From Tillus elongatus (taxonomy: Eukaryota; Arthropoda; Insecta; Coleoptera; Cleridae): a DNA stretch of 64,000 bases. Shown in pieces: positions 36,110 to 46,529 of the stretch. Position 1 is the first letter of the stretch; each line of letters begins with the position of its first letter. A program made the position numbers and the translations under genes. The stretch lies in assembly GCA_964006375.1 (NCBI GenBank), contig OZ023270.1, positions 54,762,036-54,826,035 on the forward strand. The letters run 5' to 3'. The notes under the pieces are model-generated. The model did not search any database and was not told the origin of the DNA. It saw only the letters and a program-made list of their open reading frames with translations.

Positions 36110-37735
36110 TGATATGTAAAAAAAGTTCGATGTTTCCGAACTCGAAATTATATGGGTGTTATGTCTGTCAGATAAATTTGATACTGTTTGTAGAGATTGT
36201 TTTGTATTGTAATGGTGATTGTTTGAAAAATTATATAAAAGTTTATTAAGTAGTTTGGGAGAATAAGAGTTGTTAACAAAAATTTTAAGTTTTCTTAAAT
36301 TTTTTTTGTGGGAAGAAGGATGGCATATCTTTAATATTCTATTTTTTAAACCTAATAAAATGTTAATTTTAGTTTTAAATAAATGATCTGAATGAAAATT
36401 AATATATCTTTGAGAATTAGTTGGTTTTATATACCAATCTAAAATTATGTTGTTATCGTGTGTTCTAATTAATTTTGTATCTAGGAATGGTACACTGTTA
36501 TCTGTTTCCTCTTCTAATGTAAATTTAATATATTGGTTGTAAGAATTAAAAACCTCTAAAATGTGTGTCCTTGAATTTAGAGGAATACTACAAATAATGT
36601 CATCAACATATTTTTTTTTTAAAAGGAATATTGAAATTTAATTTTGGTATACATGTTTCAAGCAAATCATCTATAACATATTGTGCAATAATTGGGGAAA
36701 TACAAGCACCCATTGAAGTTCCAAAAATTTGTTTATAATATGTGTTTTCAAAAACAAAATAGCTTGAGTTAAAAATAAATTCAACTATTTCAAAAAATGT
36801 ATTTTTTGGAATGGATGTTTCTAGAGAAATAGAAACCCATCTTTTCTCAATGCTATCTTTAAAAAGTTGAAGTGGTATGTTAGTAAAAAGTGAAACAATA
36901 TCAAGACTAACAATTACATAATTATCTGGAATTGTAACATAATCCTTTATAAAATCTGAAAAGTGAAAAGAGTCTCTTATGTAATAATCATTGTTTATAT
37001 TGTAAGCTTTTGTTAAAATTTCAGTGATTAGTATAGCTAATTTACTATTAGGTGAATTTACAGAAGAAATAATTGGCCTTAAAGATAAAACAGGTTTATG
37101 AATTTTAGGAAGACCATAGTATTTTGGACACGTCTGATTATACATTGTTAATTTTCTAGCCATTTCTTGTGTAATAAAACTATTGTTTTTTAATTTGGAA
37201 ACTATTTTATCAGCTTTTTGTTGAAAGGTGGATGTTGGGTCTGTGGTTAATTTTTTGTAATAATTTTCGTCAGAAAGTAAAGAATTGGAAAGCTCAATAT
37301 ACTGATCCTTATTCATAATAACTGTGACATTGCCTTTGTCAGATCTTGTAACTATAAGGTTGTTATGTGATTTAAAAAAGAAACTGATTTTTTGTAAAGT
37401 ATTTCTAGGTATGTGAACTTTGTTTCTTTTTGATAAAAATTTGTTAGAATGTTAATTACTTGTGATCTGTATATATTCTGTTTACTAGTATTACACTGTG
37501 AAATTATAAATTCAATTTCAGACAAAAATTTTGAAAGATATATGTCATTTTTGTTTGGAGAAATGCTAAATTTGTAACCTAAAGCCAAAAAATGTTTTAT
37601 TTCACTAGGTAATTCGGTATCAGAGATATTTTTAATCCAGTTTTCTTGGATGTTAATTTTTCTAAAAGTTTCATTAGTTAAATGGTTTAATTTATTGATA
37701 TTCCTATTTTTAATTTCTATAAACTTTTTATTGTA
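36110..37735 (-). pseudogene. Penelope-type reverse transcriptase
   Basis: Motifs: FLALGYKFSISPNK (N-terminal), VTRSDKGNVTVIM, YGLPKIHKP with SLRPIISSVNSPNSKLA, YVIVSLDIVSLFTNIPL (first catalytic Asp), GTSMGACISPIIAQYVIDDL, then after a frameshift in an A run the catalytic YVDDIICSIPLN (about 36585-36620) and FTLEEETDNSVPFLD. Penelope RT is related to telomerase. The 237-codon frame is the largest intact part. Confidence 0.92.
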
Positions 37736-37740
37736 ACTAG

Positions 37741-37820
<80 letters not shown>
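37741..37820. repeat. (TA)n microsatellite
   Basis: 80 bp of AT dinucleotide between the Penelope-like element and the viral-like remnant. Confidence 0.98.
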
Positions 37821-38168
37821 CTCGCTCAATTTTCTCATAAGCACATCTTTCACGTGAGTTTCAAACCACTCGTTTAAATCAGTTGTATTTTTATGCATTG
37901 AAGCGTTCTTTGTAGTCAAATATTTTTCTGATCTAACTCCTTCATCGTCTTTAATTTTTACAAATATTGCAGAAAATATTGTGTTAACTTTAACTTTTCG
38001 CATTTTTCCAATACCCCAGTAATATTACGTTTAAATAGTTTTGAGCAATCACAGAAAAATTCTAGCTTCTCTTTGTGTGATAGATTTTTTATTAACGCGG
38101 TGATCATACGGCACTTGAATGCTGTCTGGACAATTGTCCATACCGCTCGTCTGTATAGACGTTCCATT
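37821..38168 (-). pseudogene. Polinton/Maverick-like (old viral) ORF, N-terminal part
   Basis: The minus-strand ATG is at about 38167. The frame runs to about 37990 and continues in a second frame (38003-37821) with TKNASMHKNTTDLNEWFETH. I recall this segment near the N-terminus of large proteins with a protein-primed DNA polymerase domain in Polinton/Maverick or adintovirus-type elements of insects. The polymerase itself is not in the window: the ORF is cut off by (TA)n and the Penelope element. One frameshift. The assignment is from memory and needs a search. Confidence 0.4.
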
Positions 38169-38586
38169 TTTTGGTTTCGAAAACAACAAGCGACTGTTTG
38201 TGAGCTCTCGTTTTTATAGTCCTCATTTACGTATGGAATGGGAAAATGAGTAGGTGTAGACACCTATCCCCTCCTCGCAGTCGTTTTGTTTCCGCCCAAC
38301 TCTCCTCACAACCTCCCAAACGTTGACTGTATAACAATACCCTTTACTCTTCTACGCGAATCATTTTTGGTTTCGAAAACAAACTTGAGCAACCGCTTAA
38401 TTGTGAGCCCCGTTTTAAAACTCCTCCCTTTTCGTATTCTCAAATAAGAAAAATGTGTAGGCGATTGTTTCCAGCTAACTCCCACTCCCTACAGATATTT
38501 TCTATATATAAATTAATGCTGCTGCTAGTCTTATTCATTTCGAGTTAGTAGTCGTTTTATTTTCAAACAAAAACAATTTTGTTGCA
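38169..38586. promoter_or_regulatory. Divergent intergenic region with duplicated promoter block
   Basis: The region lies between the minus ORF (ATG at about 38167) and the plus ORF (ATG at 38587). TTGGTTTCGAAAACAA and following GTGAGC...CGTTTT text occur twice, near 38165-38215 and 38368-38420, in the same orientation. A TATA box (TATATATAAA, about 38503-38512) precedes the plus ORF. A third related block (TTAGTAGTC, then AAAAACAATTTT) lies right before its ATG and recurs at 38922-38955. Confidence 0.55.
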
Positions 38587-38903
38587 ATGGCCCAGTCACA
38601 GTGGCTTTTGGAGCTCAATAAAATAAGCGTTTGTAACAGAAAACCTTTGGGTCAAGTCAAAGACTTGGAGGAATATAAGAAATATTGTATGGGTTATATC
38701 AAAAAAGTCAGCACTAAGTTTGGTGAAGCCATAATGGCCGAGTTGGAAGATAAACATGTTTTTTTTACCAAATCGAGTCACACAACATCTCATCAACAAT
38801 CCTGATGTGCTTCAAGGAATGTCTCAACAAATAAAGACGGGTGGTCTTAGGATTGCCTATAAAGGGGAAAAACTGCTAAGTGATGGGAGTTTACGAGCGC
38901 AAT
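38587..38903 (+). pseudogene. Small ORF of the Polinton/viral-like remnant
   Basis: ATG at 38587 after a TATA box. The frame (73 codons) includes YIKKVSTKFGEAIMAELEDK. After a frameshift in a T run (about 38758-38767) it continues as FLPNRVTQHL and GLRIAYKGEKLL to a stop at about 38903. The pattern KKVxTKFGxAIxAEL...FLPxR...L-x-Y-x-G resembles small proteins that accompany Polinton-like elements in insects, possibly DNA-binding. That similarity is from memory. Confidence 0.35.
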
Positions 38904-39001
38904 AGAATTTTACTTCTAGGTTTTTAGTAGTCTTATTTCAAGCAAAAACAATTTTACCTCAAAAACGTCATGGTTTATATTTAAAACTACCCCAAGTTTG
39001 G

Positions 39002-39004
<3 letters not shown>

Positions 39005-39073
<69 letters not shown>
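39005..39073. repeat. (TA)n microsatellite
   Basis: About 69 bp of AT dinucleotide directly after the last block of the viral-like remnant. Confidence 0.98.
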
Positions 39074-39074
<1 letters not shown>

Positions 39075-39840
39075 CAATACAAAAACTAATGACACTAAAT
39101 ATGTTATAAATATTTTAGTAATACAATGCAAAATTTCAGAAAACTCAAGTCTTGACAATTGAGTTTTCAAGACTTGAAATATGTTTAATTTTTGCATACA
39201 TTATATAATTTCTAGTAGGTATAGGTGCCTACTCAACAAATTGAAAATACTAAAAATATTTGTGACATATTTGAAAAATTAGTTCATATTGTTTTATACA
39301 GAAAAGATATATACAATTATGTTTATTATTTATTTATATTCATATGTAGGTAAATAAAAAACTGCCAGAAAAATAGTTAAATGAATTTATTCACATAAAA
39401 CAGAAAAAACTTAATTTACACTGATATAAGGAATAAAAAGGAAAGGATAAAGATATTTATCACAAAAACAAAACAAAATAATACAAGAAACAAAAAATCA
39501 ATTACTATTATTCATAAATCTAAAAATTCAATAAAACGACCAACATTTATTTAATTTTTTTCACCAACATAAAAGATCAATGAAATTTTCTGAAGGAGCA
39601 ACTAAAATGAATAAGTATTCTGAGTAACAAAAATATCAATTTTATTTTAATCTCTTTCTTCTGACTCTAAGATTTGATTATGCCTTAGCCAATTAGAAAC
39701 AACTTCCTAAAAAGATGGTCTGTGATGGCAAAGATTCTTTCTGCGGACAGCCTCTGAAAAAAAACAATGACTGTAAAATGCACTGCAATGCCCAAATAAC
39801 ATAATCATATAGTTATTTATTTGTACGCCTATTCCATCAG
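39074..39840. other. Upstream sequence of the Tigger-PHD gene
   Basis: AT-rich. On the minus strand there is a polypyrimidine tract followed by CAG near 39755 and a short open stretch (VRRKNLCHHRPSF), which is soon interrupted. On the plus strand it ends in ATTCCATCAG at 39840, a plausible 3' splice site for the gene that follows. Confidence 0.35.
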
Positions 39841-41096
39841 CTGAAAGGGGTCAATTGGTAACTGCTATGTTTTGTTGTTCTGCTTCAGGTAGATTTATAC
39901 CGCCTTGTCTCATTTTCCTCAGAAAAAAGCGAAATCCAAGATTCCTGGCTGGTACTCCTCCGGGCTGTATAGATATTGTGACAGACAGTGGCTGGATGAC
40001 AGCTGAAGCTTTTTTGGAATGGTTACAATTCTTTGTTAGGTGTGTCCGGCCAACAGATCAACACAAATGTTTAATAATCTTAGATAACCATTCTTCGCAT
40101 AGGTCTATAGAAGCTCTAGACTATGCATCATCAAACAATCTTGTTATTTTAACAGTCCCTCCACACACTACACATAAATTTCAACCTTTAGACGTCAGTG
40201 TCTACTCTCCATTCAGTGGGTACTTTCAGCACGAGGTTGACAAATGGCAAAAGAATCACCCTTCACAAAGACTTACGTTTTTCGACATTGGTGCAGTTTT
40301 TGGTAGCACGTACCTTCAATCAACAACACCTCAGAATGCTATCAACGGATTTAAGAAAACTGGCATCACAGAGTGTGACATAGACGTCTTTACAGATTTG
40401 GACTTCCTACCTGCCGACGTTACAGATAAAACACAGCCCAACGACACTGATTATAAACAAAATGGCCGTATACTTGACAAAAATGACCAAGCTGAAAACA
40501 AAGATTTAAAAAATGGAAACATATCAAACATAATTGAGGAAAATGGGAACCAAAAAACCAATGTGACCTCAGAAATTATATCAGAAATCGAATCTTCTGA
40601 TGAAGATACACCTTTATTAAAAATTCGGAACAAATTAAAAGATTTGAGAGACATTTGTGAAGCAGGTCCTTCCAACAAGCCTGGTAGTCCCAATATCAGT
40701 TTATTAGACATAAGGCCATTGCCTAAGCATACTGCTGTTACAATTAAGAAACGCAAGACCCAAAAATCAGAAATTCAGATATATACTCCAGTAAAGCAAG
40801 AAATTCGTTCGAAAGTGAAGAATCTGTCAGAGAAAGGAAAAAGAAAGTTGAATGCCGAACCAGACAAAGAGTTTCTAATTTGCCTATCAAAGAACCCTAA
40901 AGAAAAAGAGGTTCCTGAGGAGTTCATTCCCTGTCTTGTCTGTGGTGATTGTTACGGAAATTCAATTCCAGGGGAGAAATGGATTGAGTGCAACATATGC
41001 AAGGGTTGGTGTCACCAGCTATGTAGTGACTATAACAATATAGGATTTTATATCTGTGACAATTGTAGAGATACAATACTCCAGTCAAGAAAATGA
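39841..41096 (+). CDS. Pogo/Tigger-type DDE protein with C-terminal PHD-like finger
   Basis: The frame opens with ERGQLVTAMFCCSASGRFIP, the segment after the first Asp of pogo/Tigger DDE_1 proteins. Catalytic-type residues follow in CLIILDNHSSH, with VPPHTTHKFQPLDVSVYSPF and FKKTGITECDIDVF. A charged linker (residues about 195-345) leads to a zinc finger CLVCGD, then WIECNICKGWCHQLC and FYICDNC, a PHD-like Cys4-His-Cys3 pattern. The N-terminal HTH/CENP-B part and first Asp are absent. An AG at 39840 suggests an upstream exon, else it is 5' truncated. The open frame is otherwise intact. It could be an active transposon gene or a domesticated one. Confidence 0.8.
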
Positions 41097-41230
41097 ATTA
41101 TTATTAGTTTTTACATATTCCAACTAGATTTTTTCTTATTACATTAGAATGTTGAATTTTTAGTTTTTTCCAACTTTTCCGAGGATTTAAATTGTTTTTT
41201 GATATGGTTCTTTTTGCCCTTGCCAATTAA

Positions 41231-41261
41231 TCCTTTTGCCCGTATGGTATGGGCAAAAGGA
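41231..41261. repeat. Perfect 11-bp-arm hairpin between convergent genes
   Basis: TCCTTTTGCCC (41231-41241), loop GTATGGTAT, GGGCAAAAGGA (41251-41261). It lies between the stop of the Tigger-PHD frame (41096) and the stop of the zinc-finger gene (41536), which converge. Confidence 0.9.
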
Positions 41262-41535
41262 GCCAAAGTAAATTGTTCAAAAATCTGCTGATAAATAATA
41301 GAATATTTTTACTACTATTGCTTAGGATTTTTTTTTCAGTAAATATAAAGTATACAACAAAGGAGGGTACAAAATTCTTTGGGGTATCTTATGAATTTTC
41401 ACACTTACAGAATTTAAAAGTAAAGTGGTTGCGGCTGCCCGACCTTCCCCTACACATAAGCTGTGACATTTGTCAAGCCCAAACTATTATTCTTATTATA
41501 TTATTAATGACAATGAAAAGTCTAAAACATAAATT

Positions 41536-43494
41536 TTAAATACTTCTGTGTTTGGAGATGACATGTTTTGATACAACCCTCTTGTTTACACTAGTGTAAT
41601 CACACAACTCACATTTAAAAGGTCTCTCTGCAACACTTCTGTGTTTGGAGATGATGTGTCTTGACAGATTTCCCTTATGTACACCAGTGTAATCACACAA
41701 CTCACATTTAAAAGGTCTGTCTTCAATACTTCTGTGTTTGGAGATGATATGTCTTGACAGATCTCTTTTATGTACACTTGCATAATCACACAACTCACAT
41801 TTGAAAGGTCTCTCTTCAATAGTTCTGTGTTTAGAGAGGATGTGTCTTGGCAGATCTGTTTTATGTACACTACTATAATCACACAACTCACATTTAAAAG
41901 GTCTGTCTTCGATACTTCTGTGTTTGGAGATTATGTGTCTTGACAGAGGCCCTTTCTGTGCACTAGTGTAATCACACAAATCACATTTAAAAGGTCTCTC
42001 TTCAATACTTCTGTGTTTGGAGATGATGTGCCTTGGCAGATTTCCTTTATGTACACTAGCGTAATCACACAAATCACATTTGAAAGGTCTCTCTTCAGTA
42101 CTTCTGTGTTTGGAAATTATGTGTTTTGACAGATTCCCTTTCAGTACACTAGCGTAATTACAGAAGTCACATTTAAATTGTTTTTCTTGAATACTTCTGT
42201 GTTTGGAGATGATGTGTTTTGACAGACACTTTTTCTGTACACTAGTGTAATCACACAGCTCACATTTCGAAAGTTGGTCTTTAATGCTTCTGTGTTTGGA
42301 GATGATGTGTCTTGACAGATCTATTTTATATACACTAGTGTAATCACACAACTCACATTTAAAAGGTCTCTCTTCAATATTTCTGTGTTTGGAGATAATG
42401 TGGGTTGACAGATGTACTTTATGTACAGTCGTGTAATTACACAACCCACATTTAAAAGGTCTCTCTTCAATACTCCGGTGTTTGGAGATGATGTGTTTTG
42501 ATAGATATCCTTTCTGTACACTAGTGTAATTACACAAGTCACATTTAAAAGGTCTCTCTTCAATACTTTTGTGTTTGGAGATGATGTGTTTTGACATATG
42601 CTCTTTCCGTACACTAGTGTAATCACACAGCTCACATTTAAAGAGTCTGTCTTTAATGCTTCTGTGTTTGGAGATGATGTGTCTTGACAGCTCTGTTTTA
42701 TCTACACTAGTGTACTCACAGAACTCACATTTAAATGGTATTTCTTCACTACTTCTGTGTTTGAAGATAATGTGTTTTGACAGACCCCTTTTCTGTACGC
42801 TAGTGTAATCACACAACTCACATTTAAAAGGTCTCTCCTCAATACTCCTGTGTTTGGAAATTATGTGTTTCGATAAATCACATTTGTTTACACTAGCGTG
42901 ATCACACAGCTCACATTTAAAAGGTCTCTCTTCAATACTCCTGTGTTTCCAAATTATGTGTTTTGATAAATCAGCTTTATTTGCAGTAGCGTAATCACAC
43001 AGCTCACATTTAAAAGGTCTCTCTTCAATAAGTCTGTGTTTAGAGATGATGTGTCTTGACAGATTTCCTTTATGTACACTGGTGTAATCACACAACTCGC
43101 ATCTAAAAGGTCTGTCTCCAATAGTTTTGTGTTTGGAGATGGTATGTCTTGACAGATTCCTTTTGGGTATACTAATGTAATCACATACCTCAGATTTAAA
43201 AAGTCTCTCTTGACTACCACAGTATTTGGTAACAGCCTGTCTCGAAAAATCTGGCTCCTGTAAATTATCAGCCTCATTTAAATCACACTTACTGTCCAAC
43301 TGTTGGCAAACCCCAGTATTCAAACTCGTTTTGCAGTCATTATTTCCAGAACTGTCGCTATCACTACAATATTCCTTTTTGAAAATCGGGAGTGCAGACA
43401 AATTATGTTCTTTTATTTCTATTTGGTAATCTTCCTCTGTTTTCACTTCTTCCTGGGATTCTAACTTCAATTTCAAATGGCTATTGGAATTCAT
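41536..43494 (-). CDS. C2H2 zinc-finger protein, 17 fingers
   Basis: A 652-residue protein. The N-terminal 110 residues are acidic with KTEE/IKEE-type motifs, which often carry SUMO sites in insect zinc-finger proteins. One degenerate finger (first Cys is Ser) is followed by 17 C2H2 fingers of the form C-x2-C-x12-H-x4-H, each ending IISKH, with RSIEERPFK-like linkers. The repeat length is 31 residues (93 bp), longer than the usual 28. Probable nuclear DNA-binding regulator. The minus-strand ATG is at 43494; no intron is needed. Its antisense and shifted frames give several false ORFs. Confidence 0.88.
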   Translation of the reverse strand: MNSNSHLKLKLESQEEVKTEEDYQIEIKEHNLSALPIFKKEYCSDSDSSGNNDCKTSLNTGVCQQLDSKCDLNEADNLQEPDFSRQAVTKYCGSQERLFKSEVCDYISIPKRNLSRHTISKHKTIGDRPFRCELCDYTSVHKGNLSRHIISKHRLIEERPFKCELCDYATANKADLSKHIIWKHRSIEERPFKCELCDHASVNKCDLSKHIISKHRSIEERPFKCELCDYTSVQKRGLSKHIIFKHRSSEEIPFKCEFCEYTSVDKTELSRHIISKHRSIKDRLFKCELCDYTSVRKEHMSKHIISKHKSIEERPFKCDLCNYTSVQKGYLSKHIISKHRSIEERPFKCGLCNYTTVHKVHLSTHIISKHRNIEERPFKCELCDYTSVYKIDLSRHIISKHRSIKDQLSKCELCDYTSVQKKCLSKHIISKHRSIQEKQFKCDFCNYASVLKGNLSKHIISKHRSTEERPFKCDLCDYASVHKGNLPRHIISKHRSIEERPFKCDLCDYTSAQKGPLSRHIISKHRSIEDRPFKCELCDYSSVHKTDLPRHILSKHRTIEERPFKCELCDYASVHKRDLSRHIISKHRSIEDRPFKCELCDYTGVHKGNLSRHIISKHRSVAERPFKCELCDYTSVNKRVVSKHVISKHRSI

Positions 43495-43990
43495 GTTTAA
43501 ACTTTAACTTCTTTACACGGGGCACAGACCCGTGACACCCAATTTCTGAATTTGATTCTAGGAAATTTTCTTAAATAAAATTCTATATTATGTATTAATT
43601 TTAAATACCTCTAAAGCCTGCACACTATTAAAGGTGCGGGTACATGTTTGCACAGAACGGCTTTATTTATTTACTTTTGCTTTTAGCAGTTTTAACTTTT
43701 ATTATAGTCAAGAAGACAAGAAGATAATAAAAATAAAAACGGAACATGAAAATGGATGACTGGAACTCGGAACACCTTTGACTATCTACCTACGGATAGA
43801 CCAGTCATCACCCAAAGCGATGCGTTGTAATGTTTGAAACCAACATTGAATAAAATGTTCGGTCCTCGACATCATAGGCGTCTCGAGAATTAGGATTGAA
43901 ATTTTCATAAATACGATTAAAATAATAAAATAAAATTTAAAAGATGTTTAACTACCTATACATTATTTAAGTATACTATTAACTAAAAAG
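43495..43990. other. 5' side of the zinc-finger gene
   Basis: No gene. A 6-bp-arm hairpin (CACGGG, loop GCACAGA, CCCGTG) lies at 43516-43534, 22 bp before the ATG. A stretch at about 43775-43860 matches 46305-46370 in inverted orientation. Confidence 0.45.
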
Positions 43991-44035
43991 TCTGGACGCA
44001 GCAAGTGCGTTATGGTAGTGAATTTTTATAGAAAT
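43991..44035 (+). repeat. R terminus, isolated fragment
   Basis: TCTGGACGCAGCAAGTGCGT, then TATGGTAGTGAATTTTTAT, the terminal 38 bp of R, directly next to the P-element remnant. Confidence 0.85.
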
Positions 44036-44039
44036 GATT

Positions 44040-45815
44040 TCCCGAATAAAATGTTCGAAAGTCTCAATATTGTAATGTTGTGATCTCGTCACAAGCGATT
44101 TTTTTCTATGCAAATTCAGTAAAAAGAGCTTTCAACAAAAAATTAAGAAAAAAATTAAGAAAAAACCTTGCAGCTCTACCAGTTTTTCTAGAAATGACCA
44201 CCTGATTTGTCTGCTGCCATGTTTTATAGATCTAGAACTTGCCGGATAATTTCTTATTAATTACATCATGTGGCAAGCATCTAGGAAAATATATACATTT
44301 TCATTGGTTACAGGATGCGGCAAATAAGCCTTTAAACCTTCTTGAATAAATGTATTTAAATTTGCTCCCGAACATTTAATCATGCTTATATTTGCAGCTG
44401 CTCCATCAAAACTTACGGAAGTAACGACTATTCTTGCTTGATGGATAAAACTTAAAGCCCGATTAAATAATAGACTTGCTTTTTCTTCACGAGAAATGCC
44501 AGCTAGGAAGAAATAACCCACTGGAACTTTCCAGTGGCCATTTAAAGAAACTAATAAAAAAAAGCAAAACTTCTTTAGCCACTGGAAGTTCGTTTGAATT
44601 ATTCATATCCACGCCAATATCTACGTTACCACAAAACTTTTTTGCTGTGCACTCAACTTAACGTCTTATGAACATCTCGTCGATGATTAGGTATTTAACA
44701 AAGTATTTTGCGACCTTTTTCAGCTGCTTCTCGTCTTTTTGAATCCAAAACCGCTAATGCTTCTTTGCAGAATCCAGGAACAATTTAGAAATTGTTCGAG
44801 TATGTGGCAAAGATTTCATAAATTTTTCTCGAACGTAATTATAAGCTTTGTTTGAATAAAAATTTAGGGTAATAGCAAACAACCTTACGTCTCATGAATA
44901 GTTCCGTTGTGGACATTTTAAAAGCTGTTTAATCAGATATATATGTGTGGGTAAAGAGGCCTAAAATATTACAAGCAATGATATAAATTCAATAACACTC
45001 AAAAGTGAGACGTTCAGGGATGTTTCTGTATTTTCCGTAAAAGCAATACGACTTTTAAAATGCTCAATCAGCGATTTTTGGTGACAAACTCTTAAAACGT
45101 CTTTTCTGTTGGCGCAATATATTTATTTTCCTCTTTTGTTCTTATTACTCGTTTAGCAATAGACCATTTTTTAAAGATGTTTTTGGAGTTCCTGATAAAC
45201 TGGAAATATCTACAAAATAACGAAGTTTTTTCCTAAAAAATGGACGATATTTGATAAGTTTTCAGTGAACGGAGTATCATTAAAAAAATGGTTTCTAGTA
45301 TTTCCCCTCAATTCTAAGTCCAGGGATATTAACTTACTTTTGACCTGGAGTAATGTTAGTTTTTGATGTTAATTCAGGAGGACTGCCAAGTGCCGCACGT
45401 GTTGTGCATGATAGTTCCAAGGCAGTGAGAGTTGATGATAACGATGATTTATCTCTATTTTCTTCAAAACTATGACTGCAATTTTTATCGGGTAATTTAT
45501 TAATTTTAACAATAATAAAGGTTTACAAAATAGAAAGTTAAGAAGAATTCTACACCTTCTTTCCGCATGAGCAAGAGCTTATTCATGCCAGAAGTAGAAG
45601 GCACTGGAGAACTTAAAACTGATGGAGACGCTGCGTATTTAATACCCTTCTACTTGGGTAAATAATAAATGTCTTTATGAAAATGCTGTGAACATAAATA
45701 AGAATATTTCGGCAACGTATCCGATTTTCTATTTAAGGCAGCGCACCATGTTTATCTCCTTTTTTAGTAGATGGAAACCTAAAATAGTGCCAAACTGACG
45801 TGCCGCCATTGAAAA
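44040..45815 (-). pseudogene. P-element transposase (THAP-type), decayed full-length remnant
   Basis: Minus strand, in order: a THAP-like zinc-finger scrap (FRFPSTKKGDKHG, then YSYLCSQHF, about 45790-45690), a Ser/Pro-rich linker, a coiled-coil-like stretch, NYVREKFMKSLPHTRTIS, then IIDEMFIRR (first catalytic Asp region, about 44690) and the frame 44521-44261 with GYFFLAGISREEKASLLFNR, TSVSFDGAAANISMIK (second Asp) and YIFLDACHMM. Reading continues as LIRNYPASSRSIKHG, then WSFLEKLVELQ, to about 44100. Many stops and frameshifts; no terminal repeats found. Confidence 0.8.
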
Positions 45816-46529
45816 TCGCAAACAGCAATGTCCTTACGCATGCAGAGACATCGTTGCCACATCCCCATGTAATCTTCTACAAGCAATATACTTTTTCATC
45901 ATTTTGCAAAAACAAAACTCAAAACCTTTATTGCAAATCAAGGTAACACAAAAATAAATTCTCAGTATACTTGCATACTATTCACAGACAAATACAAGTC
46001 ACAACTGTCGATTAATACAAATCTAGATACTTCACATGCAGCAAGATGAAGATTTTAAATTGAGTTTTCTGGTTATATTTACATAAAGAAGGGAGAAACC
46101 AAGTAATATAACGTTAGTAAATATTTACATTCATAAATAAGCCCTAATGTAAGTGTAATGTCTTACGTAACAGAAAAGTAATAAATTTATCATTATCATC
46201 TTGTCATCATATTCGGCGATATAAGGATGAATTATTACATAGCGGCAACGCTTGAGTCACCACCCAATCAGAGCAGAGGACCGATGTAAACATAGAGTCC
46301 CTTTAATGTTGGCTTCAAACAATTCGGCTGTGTGCCCAGTCTATTCTCTGATATATAGTCAAAGCCAAATACTATATAATGACAATAAAGAACACTCTGG
46401 CTGATTTCGTGTTTCAAGAATATCAGCGCCCCTAGCGGATAGTACTGATGTTACGTCGTTCGACAACGTGTAACACTAGCAATTGCTGGTGTTTAACTGT
46501 GTATAATTAAGTTTGAGCTGTTTTTTACA
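45816..46529. other. Non-coding stretch
   Basis: AT-rich. The section 46305-46370 is the inverted partner of 43775-43860 (shared AATGTTGG-TTCAAACA and ATAGTCAAAG). Confidence 0.45.

Larger units (their letters stand above)
35872..37735 (-). mobile_element. Penelope-like element, RT plus GIY-YIG, bordered by microsatellites
   Basis: The minus strand encodes, in order, an N-terminal region (37735-37352), the RT (37316-36603, continuing to about 36110) and the GIY-YIG endonuclease (to 35872). Reading is restored by two frame changes, both in A/T runs (about 37375 and 36610-36625). The endonuclease is cut off after DRLTQHK by the (CA)n tract. The 5' side abuts a (TA)n tract. No terminal repeats are seen. 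It is a fairly young copy compared with most elements here. Confidence 0.92.

Noticed and set aside
39680..39756. Minus-strand last exon upstream of the Tigger gene
   Set aside because: A polypyrimidine-CAG sequence is followed by a short open stretch (VRRKNLCHHRPSF), but a stop follows at once and no upstream exon was found.
41586..43277. Repeated frames such as NVSCVITLVYIKEICQDTSS
   Set aside because: These are shifted-frame translations of the zinc-finger array; the true frame has the Cys/His pattern.
41536..43494. CRISPR-like array
   Set aside because: The regular 93-bp repeats are zinc-finger codons with an open frame; the genome is eukaryotic. The same holds for the 87-bp repeats at 49.2-50.5 kb.
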